A DNA stretch of 64,000 nt from Rhodoferax potami. GTDB lineage: Bacteria; Pseudomonadota; Gammaproteobacteria; Burkholderiales; Burkholderiaceae_C. The stretch lies in the NCBI RefSeq assembly GCF_032193765.1, contig NZ_JAVBIJ010000001.1, positions 2,356,001 to 2,420,000 on the forward strand, written 5' to 3'. The position numbers and the translations under genes were made by a program. The notes beneath the pieces were generated by a model, which was given only the letters and a program-made list of their open reading frames with translations, searched no databases and was not told the origin of the DNA. Below are positions 58,357-64,000 of the stretch, piece after piece (the first letter of the stretch is position 1; each line of letters opens with the position of its first letter).

Positions 58357-60717
58357 ATGCCCACATCCTCCGATACTGCAAAGCACGCCCCCTCAAAACA
58401 AACACATTGGTTATGGGTAGCGCTGGCTTGGATAGCCGGCTTGAGTGCTGCAGCCATTCTTTCGGTTTTGACCTTGGTCGCATTGGCTCTTGCATTGGCC
58501 TATCCGAATTTGCCAGATATCAGCGACATCGCAGACTATCGCCCCAAGCTCCCGCTGCGGGTCTTCTCTGCTGACGGTGATTTGATCGGGGAGTTTGGGG
58601 AGGAGCGCCGAAAGCTCACCCCTATTCGAGAAATACCCAAGGTCATGACAAACGCCATTCTTGCGGTGGAAGACGCGCGTTTTTACCAGCACGGCGGCGT
58701 GGACTATGTGGGGGTCATTCGTGCCGGTTTGGCAAATGTCGGTCGAGCCAAAAGCCAAGGTGCTTCGACCATCACCATGCAAGTGGCGCGGAATGTTTAC
58801 CTGACTTCTGAGAAAACGTTCACTCGCAAAATTTATGAAATTTTGCTCACTTTCAAGCTGGAACACATGCTCTCCAAGGACCAGATCTTGGAAATCTATA
58901 TGAACCAGATTTTCTTGGGCAACCGCGCGTATGGTTTCGCCGCAGCTTCAGAAATCTACTTTGGTAAGCCTTTGAAGGATGTCTCTGTCGCTGAAGCAGC
59001 GATGTTGGCAGGCCTTCCAAAAGCGCCTTCCGCCTACAACCCGATCAGCAACCCCAAGCGCGCAAAAGTGCGACAGGGATACATCATTGATCGCATGCTG
59101 GAAAACGGATTCATTACCGAGCAAGAAGCCGAAGCCGCACACGCTGAACAATTGCTCATCAAGACCGGACCCAACGCCAACCCGATCCATGCGGAATACA
59201 TTTCTGAAATGGTGCGGCAATTGATGTACAGCCAGTACGGCGACGAAACATATACGCGCGGACTCAACGTGTTCACCACGATCAAATCTGACCAGCAGAT
59301 CGCGGCATATCGCGCTCTTCGGCGCGGCATCATGGATTTCGAACGCCGGCAGTTTTATCGCGGACCGGAAAAGTTCGTCGAGCTCCCCGCCAAAGGCCAA
59401 GAACTGGAAGACGCTATCGACGAAGCGCTAGACGACCATCCTGACAATGGAGATGTCATGGCAGCCATCGTTCTCCAAGCGGATAGCAAACGAATCAAGG
59501 CACAGCGCCAGAACGGTGAGGTGGTAGAGATCACCGGCGACGGCCTGAAGCCTGCCCAATCCGGACTGTCAGACAAGGCCCCACCTAACATCAAGCTTAG
59601 AAAGGGCGCAGTCATCCGGGTGGCTAAAACAAGCAAAAGTGGGTGGGAGGTCACCCAACTGCCGGAAGTCGAGGGAGCGTTCATCGCCATGGACCCGCGC
59701 GACGGATCTATCCGGGCCCTCGTAGGCGGCTTTGACTTTGCAAAAAACAAATTCAATCACGTAACACAGGCATGGCGCCAACCCGGATCAAGCTTCAAGC
59801 CTTTCATCTATTCAGCTGCCCTGGAAAAAGGATTCGGCCCAGCGACCGTGGTGAACGACGCGCCGTTGTTTTTCGATGCCGGAGTTACGGGAGGGCAGCC
59901 TTGGGAGCCGAAGAACTACGACGGCACATTTGAGGGGCCGATGACCCTTCGCAGAGGTCTAGCCAAATCGAAAAACATGATCTCAATACGGGTCTTGAAT
60001 TCGATCGGCGCCCCTTACGCACAGGAATGGGTGACTCGCTTCGGCTTTGAAGCCGAAAAACACCCCGCTTACCTGACGATGGCATTGGGCGCAGGCGCGG
60101 TGACACCGCTGCAAATGGCGAGCGCCTACTCCGTGTTTGCAAACGGCGGCTATCGCGTCAACCCGTGGATTATTTCCAAGGTGAGCGAACAAAGGGGCAA
60201 AGTACTTGTGGAGACTACGCCGCCTGCACTTGCAAACTCTGAAAGAGCTATCGACGAGCGCAACGCGTTCATGATGAGCAGCCTGCTTCAGGAGATTACT
60301 CGCTCCGGTACTGCCGCTCGCGCGCAAGCGACGCTGAAACGCCCCGATCTTTACGGCAAAACAGGTACAACCAATGACTCTATGGATGCTTGGTTTGCAG
60401 GCTACCAACCTACCATCACTGCAGTGACATGGATTGGCTACGACACGCCCCGCAAACTTGGTGATCGCGAGACCGGTGGCGGACTCAGCCTGCCTGTGTG
60501 GATCAGCTTCATGGAGACGGCACTCAAGGGCGTTCCCGTAAGCGAACCCACAGCGCCAGAAGGGGTCGTACGACTAGGCAATGAGTGGTTTTATGAAGAG
60601 TTCACACCCGGCGCTGGCGTAAGCAACCTCGGCATGACCGACAAAGCTGAGGGTACAAAAGAAAGCGGTACGGCCGCTGACGAGAAACAAAAAATCTTGG
60701 ATCTTTTTAAGAACTAG
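58357..60717 (+). CDS. mrcA: Penicillin-binding protein 1A (class A, bifunctional)
   Basis: Peptidoglycan glycosyltransferase and transpeptidase. One TM anchor (about residues 20-48), a GT51 domain (about residues 70-240) with [26 protein letters not shown] and FLGNRAYG. An OB-like insert follows, then a transpeptidase with SxxK in SSFKPF, the SKN motif in LAKSKNMIS and KTGTTND. 786 aa, normal. Its TAG stop overlaps the convergent cyaY stop by four bases (CTAG). Confidence 0.96.
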   Translation: MPTSSDTAKHAPSKQTHWLWVALAWIAGLSAAAILSVLTLVALALALAYPNLPDISDIADYRPKLPLRVFSADGDLIGEFGEERRKLTPIREIPKVMTNAILAVEDARFYQHGGVDYVGVIRAGLANVGRAKSQGASTITMQVARNVYLTSEKTFTRKIYEILLTFKLEHMLSKDQILEIYMNQIFLGNRAYGFAAASEIYFGKPLKDVSVAEAAMLAGLPKAPSAYNPISNPKRAKVRQGYIIDRMLENGFITEQEAEAAHAEQLLIKTGPNANPIHAEYISEMVRQLMYSQYGDETYTRGLNVFTTIKSDQQIAAYRALRRGIMDFERRQFYRGPEKFVELPAKGQELEDAIDEALDDHPDNGDVMAAIVLQADSKRIKAQRQNGEVVEITGDGLKPAQSGLSDKAPPNIKLRKGAVIRVAKTSKSGWEVTQLPEVEGAFIAMDPRDGSIRALVGGFDFAKNKFNHVTQAWRQPGSSFKPFIYSAALEKGFGPATVVNDAPLFFDAGVTGGQPWEPKNYDGTFEGPMTLRRGLAKSKNMISIRVLNSIGAPYAQEWVTRFGFEAEKHPAYLTMALGAGAVTPLQMASAYSVFANGGYRVNPWIISKVSEQRGKVLVETTPPALANSERAIDERNAFMMSSLLQEITRSGTAARAQATLKRPDLYGKTGTTNDSMDAWFAGYQPTITAVTWIGYDTPRKLGDRETGGGLSLPVWISFMETALKGVPVSEPTAPEGVVRLGNEWFYEEFTPGAGVSNLGMTDKAEGTKESGTAADEKQKILDLFKN

Positions 60718-61046
60718 GCAGCACTGAAGGTCAATGGAAAGCCAGCCTGTGCGCTAGCATTCGCGCTGAGTGCAGCAAAGAACTCTCCGGCCCCCTTTGT
60801 GTCTTGCCAAGCACCTTCATGCCAACGGTAGTGATACCCACCTGACTTCGCAGCGAGCCAAACCTCGTGGAGTGGTTTTTGAAGATTCACGATGATCTGA
60901 GAGCGGTTTGCAAAGGTCAGAGTGATCATGCTACCCACTCTTTGGTTGTCGACATCGGCATCCGACTCATCATTGATCCGGTCACAAGCGAGTTCGATGG
61001 ACGTCAACAAAGATTCGGCAAGGCTCATGAATTCAGGGTCGGTCAT
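60714..61046 (-). CDS. cyaY: Iron donor protein CyaY (frataxin)
   Basis: Small acidic protein that regulates iron-sulfur cluster assembly. The N-terminal acidic helix [18 protein letters not shown] and the beta-sheet [36 protein letters not shown] are typical. 110 aa. It is divergent from lptM-lysA (12-base gap) as in many betaproteobacteria. Confidence 0.94.
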   Translation of the reverse strand: MTDPEFMSLAESLLTSIELACDRINDESDADVDNQRVGSMITLTFANRSQIIVNLQKPLHEVWLAAKSGGYHYRWHEGAWQDTKGAGEFFAALSANASAQAGFPLTFSAA

Positions 61047-61058
61047 TACAATTTACGC

Positions 61059-61241
61059 ATGTTCAATAGAACCCGAATTCTAGTCAGCACCCTAAGCCCG
61101 CTTTGCCTTTGCGTGTTACTCACCGCTTGTGGCCAGACTGGAGCGCTGTATTTGCCGAAGCGCCCGGTACCACCTGCAGGTGTCAAAGCTCCTCCCGCCG
61201 CCCCTGCTGCTGCTACCAGCCCCAACACTTCTACCCCATGA
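61059..61241 (+). CDS. lptM: LPS translocon maturation chaperone LptM (YifL-type lipoprotein)
   Basis: 60 aa lipoprotein. The signal peptide ends at lipobox LLTAC near residue 24, followed by GQTGALYLPKRP, the LptM signature that mimics LPS at the LptD plug, and a low-complexity Ala/Pro tail. Its TGA stop overlaps the lysA start (ATGA). Confidence 0.9.
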   Translation: MFNRTRILVSTLSPLCLCVLLTACGQTGALYLPKRPVPPAGVKAPPAAPAAATSPNTSTP

Positions 61242-62518
61242 GCGCACCCCAACTCCCCGGACACCCCCACGTTCATTACCATCAAGACCAACTGCAGGTT
61301 GAAGGATGCGACTTAGGCAAATTGGCTTCGCTCCATGGAACACCTTTGTTTGTCTATTCCAAAGCCTCCATGCTGGACGCACTGGCCGCTTATCAGCGTG
61401 GTTTTGCGGGCCGTAATGCACGCATTTGCTACGCTATGAAAGCAAACTCCTCGCTAGCCATCCTGCAACTTTTTGCCAAAGCCGGATGTGGTTTTGACAT
61501 CGTCTCTGGCGGCGAGCTCGCACGAGTGCTTGCGGCAGGCGCGCAAGCGGACAAAGTCATTTTTTCTGGTGTCGGGAAAACTCGTACAGAAATGGCCGTA
61601 GCGCTTAAGGCCGGAATCGGCTGCTTCAACGTTGAAAGCGAGGCAGAAATCGATGTCCTGAATGAAGTCGCCCTCGGTTTGAACTTGGAGGCGCCCATCA
61701 GCATCCGAGTGAATCCGAATGTAGACCCCAAAACCCACCCTTACATTTCGACCGGACTCAAAGGCAATAAATTCGGCATCGCACACGAGCGCACGCTCAT
61801 GACCTATCAACGTGCAGCAGCTTTGCCGGGATTGAAAGTCGTGGGCATAGACTGCCACATTGGATCTCAAATCACCGAAGAGACGCCGTACCTTGACGCC
61901 ATGGACCGGATGTTAGATTTGGTCGAGTCCATCGAAGCAGCGGGCATACCTATTCATCACATCGACTTTGGCGGTGGTTTGGGCATCAACTACAACGGTG
62001 ACACCCCACCCGCTGCAGACGCTCTGTGGCACAAATTGCTGGTCAAGCTGGATGCGCGAGGATTCGGTCAGCGCCAGCTCATGATTGAGCCTGGGCGCTC
62101 ATTGGTCGGTAACGCAGGAGTCTGCGTGACCGAGGTTTTGTACATGAAGCCAGGTGAACAGAAAAATTTCTGCATCGTTGACGCTGCGATGAACGACCTT
62201 CCCCGGCCGGCCATGTACCAAGCCTTTCACACAATCGTCCCTCTGCAGTATTCATCAATTCAACCATCGACTGAAGTTTTTGATGTTGTTGGCCCAGTTT
62301 GCGAGAGCGGTGACTGGATTGGACACGACCGCGCACTGGCGGTCAAAGCGGGCGATCGGTTAGCCGTATTGTCTGCTGGCGCCTACTGCATGAGCATGTC
62401 GAGCAATTACAACTCCCGCCCTAAAGCGGCAGAGATCTTGGTAGACGGCACAAACAGCCACCTCATTCGCCAGCGCGATGAGTTTGCTGATCAGATTCGA
62501 GGCGAAAAGCTTCTGTAG
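61238..62518 (+). CDS. lysA: Diaminopimelate decarboxylase
   Basis: PLP-dependent last step of lysine synthesis. The PLP lysine is in ICYAMKANSS near residue 64; HIDFGGGLGINY binds phosphate, EPGRSLVGNAG and CESGDWIGHDR complete the site. 426 aa from ATG 61238, overlapping lptM by four bases. lptM-lysA with divergent cyaY is a conserved cluster. Confidence 0.96.
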   Translation: MSAPQLPGHPHVHYHQDQLQVEGCDLGKLASLHGTPLFVYSKASMLDALAAYQRGFAGRNARICYAMKANSSLAILQLFAKAGCGFDIVSGGELARVLAAGAQADKVIFSGVGKTRTEMAVALKAGIGCFNVESEAEIDVLNEVALGLNLEAPISIRVNPNVDPKTHPYISTGLKGNKFGIAHERTLMTYQRAAALPGLKVVGIDCHIGSQITEETPYLDAMDRMLDLVESIEAAGIPIHHIDFGGGLGINYNGDTPPAADALWHKLLVKLDARGFGQRQLMIEPGRSLVGNAGVCVTEVLYMKPGEQKNFCIVDAAMNDLPRPAMYQAFHTIVPLQYSSIQPSTEVFDVVGPVCESGDWIGHDRALAVKAGDRLAVLSAGAYCMSMSSNYNSRPKAAEILVDGTNSHLIRQRDEFADQIRGEKLL

Positions 62519-62521
62519 GGC

Positions 62522-63118
62522 TTATTTCCGCAGATACCTGCGGACTCTCCAGCCCAACAGAATTCCGAGGATGGCGGCGTAAACGCCAACCTCGGTGAAA
62601 TCGTTTTTTCCTGCGCGCATCCAGAAGAAATGCAAGATAGCGAGCACGGCAATCGCGTACACAGAACGGTGGAGCATTTGCCATCGCCTGGCCCCCATAG
62701 CCTTGATCACGGCGTTGAAGGAGGTGGCCGCCAGCGCGCTAAGTAGCAACATGGCCGTAAAACCCACCAGAATGAAGGGGCGCTTCACAAGGTCCGCGGC
62801 TATGTCCGGCACATCCAAGCCCATATCGAGCCAGCTGTATGAGAGCAGATGCAGCAATCCGTAAAAAAAGGTGGACACCCCTACCATGCGGCGGAACCGT
62901 GCCAAGCCAGACCACTTGCTGACCTCACGCAAAGGGCTGATGACCAATGTCAAGCACAGCAAGCGCAAAGTCCAATCGCCAGTTGACCGTATCAGGGCCT
63001 CCGCTGGATTAGCACCCAAGCGATCCGCAAAGGCAGAGAACACCAGATGAATTAGCGGAAGACACAACACAATCAACAGGCACGGCTTGGCAAGTCGATG
63101 CAGCAGCCACTTGTTCAT
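62522..63118 (-). CDS. msrQ: Haem-binding membrane subunit MsrQ
   Basis: Inner-membrane haem b protein that supplies electrons from the quinone pool to MsrP for repair of oxidised methionines. Six hydrophobic segments; likely haem histidines are in GLLHLLSY and LHRSVYAIAVLAILHFFWMRAG. 198 aa. It is 17 bases after msrP. Confidence 0.93.
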   Translation of the reverse strand: MNKWLLHRLAKPCLLIVLCLPLIHLVFSAFADRLGANPAEALIRSTGDWTLRLLCLTLVISPLREVSKWSGLARFRRMVGVSTFFYGLLHLLSYSWLDMGLDVPDIAADLVKRPFILVGFTAMLLLSALAATSFNAVIKAMGARRWQMLHRSVYAIAVLAILHFFWMRAGKNDFTEVGVYAAILGILLGWRVRRYLRK

Positions 63119-63135
63119 AAGAATCGGCTGGACAG

Positions 63136-64000
63136 TTAGAAAAACTTCTTCAAATCCATCCCTGCGTAGAGCTGGCCCACTTGTGCCTCATAACCGTTGA
63201 ACATCAGTGTCTTGCGCTTCTTGGCAAACAAGCCATCTTCACCAATACGGCGCTCCGTAGCCTGACTCCAGCGAGGATGGTCCACATTCGGATTCACATT
63301 TGAATAAAACCCGTACTCGTTCGCGGCGGCTTTGTTCCATGCTGTGGCCGGTGGCTTTTCAGTAAAGCGGATTTTCACAATGCTCTTGCCACTCTTGAAT
63401 CCATATTTCCATGGAACAACCAGTCTCACAGGCGCACCGCTTTGGTTAGGCAAAATCTCGCCATACATGCCAAAAGTTAACAAGGTCAAGGGATGCTGAG
63501 CCTCGTCCAACCGGAGGCCCTCCACGTAGGGCCAATCCAAGACGCGTGATCCAACATACGGCATCGTCTTCGGGTCTGCCAAGGTTATGAATTCGACATA
63601 CTTGGCACTCCCCTGAGGCTCGACTCGCTTGATGAGCTCCGACAACGAATAGCCCACCCAGGGGATCACCATCGACCACCCCTCCACACAGCGGAGCCTG
63701 TACACGCGCTCTTCCAGTGGACTCAATTTCAGCAAGTCTTCCAGCGCGTATTTGCCCGGCTTTTTGATGAGCCCTTCGACTTCCACTGTCCACGGCGTAG
63801 TTTTGAGCGTGTGGGCGTTCACTGCCGGGTCCGCTTTATCGGTCCCGAACTCGTAAAAATTGTTGTACGTGCTGGCGTCTTTGTAGGGCGTTACTTTTTC
63901 CGCAGTAACGGCACCATCGACAGACGTGGCTTTGGTGGTCAAGGCGGCCAACTTGCCGGGGCGACTGCCCCAGCCGGAACCTTGCGCCATGGCATTCCTG
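63136..64000 (-). CDS. msrP: Protein-methionine-sulfoxide reductase catalytic subunit MsrP (5' end outside window)
   Basis: Periplasmic molybdopterin enzyme that reduces methionine sulfoxide. The Mo-ligand Cys is in [36 protein letters not shown] and [16 protein letters not shown] are family motifs, and the C-terminus is DLKKFF. The frame stays open to the window edge at 64000, and relatives have a Tat signal peptide before this point, so the true start lies beyond. An internal ATG at 63990 is not the start. Confidence 0.93.
   Translation of the reverse strand, partial: RNAMAQGSGWGSRPGKLAALTTKATSVDGAVTAEKVTPYKDASTYNNFYEFGTDKADPAVNAHTLKTTPWTVEVEGLIKKPGKYALEDLLKLSPLEERVYRLRCVEGWSMVIPWVGYSLSELIKRVEPQGSAKYVEFITLADPKTMPYVGSRVLDWPYVEGLRLDEAQHPLTLLTFGMYGEILPNQSGAPVRLVVPWKYGFKSGKSIVKIRFTEKPPATAWNKAAANEYGFYSNVNPNVDHPRWSQATERRIGEDGLFAKKRKTLMFNGYEAQVGQLYAGMDLKKFF

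Overview
The window is typical chromosomal DNA of a betaproteobacterium of the order Burkholderiales, most likely family Comamonadaceae (Rhodoferax/Curvibacter-like). This rests on gene order (pilBCD-coaE-zapD-yacG-mutT, petABC-sspAB, his genes next to tatABC, mla next to gltBD, pilMNOPQ-aroKB), on protein sequence style, and on short intergenic repeats of a kind I associate with this family. It is moderately GC-rich and almost fully coding. No gene-free stretch exceeds about 300 bases; the longest is the roughly 275-base pilM/ponA gap.

Layout. 1-5.2 kb: type IV pilus assembly (pilB, pilC, pilD), then coaE and zapD. 5.28-7.42 kb: a complete IS21-family element (istA, istB) with recognisable ends and a 4-bp target duplication, inserted within the first codons of yacG. 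7.4-14.5 kb: the yacG remainder, a Nudix hydrolase, a DUF815 ATPase, argJ, secA, an M23 peptidase, dciA and tRNA-Thr. 14.6-18.6 kb: sspB, sspA and the cytochrome bc1 operon petABC (all minus). 18.7-22.7 kb: mscL, pdxA, a NIF3-like gene, a YkgJ-like gene and a DegS/DegQ-type protease.

22.7-40 kb is a long run of minus-strand genes. In transcription order these are mlaFED-mlaA-mlaC-mlaB (phospholipid transport), an ABC-2 exporter pair, bolA, hisG, hisD, hisC, hisB, hisH, hisA, hisF, hisI, hisE, a small membrane protein, a HIT protein and tatABC. The his run is broken between hisD and hisC by about 2.2 kb of cargo: a small secreted protein, a plus-strand periplasmic binding protein, and a ribbon-helix-helix/PIN toxin-antitoxin pair. 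The pair has a twin palindromic operator and ends 18 bases before hisC. 40-46.3 kb: glutamate synthase gltBD with a clear promoter. 46.4-47.2 kb: a REP-type palindrome beside a REP-associated (Y1/HUH) transposase. 47.2-53 kb: an MBL-fold protein, a glycine-zipper lipoprotein, a methyltransferase, DUF1415, dgt, aroB and aroK. 53-58 kb: pilQPONM (minus). 58.4-64 kb: penicillin-binding protein 1A, cyaY, lptM, lysA, msrQ and the 3' part of msrP.

No obviously new multi-gene system is present. The points most worth a second look are the IS21 insertion that removes the yacG start codon while offering a new in-frame one, the toxin-antitoxin module placed where its promoter is the nearest candidate upstream of hisC and the genes behind it, and the REP palindrome touching the gltB promoter.
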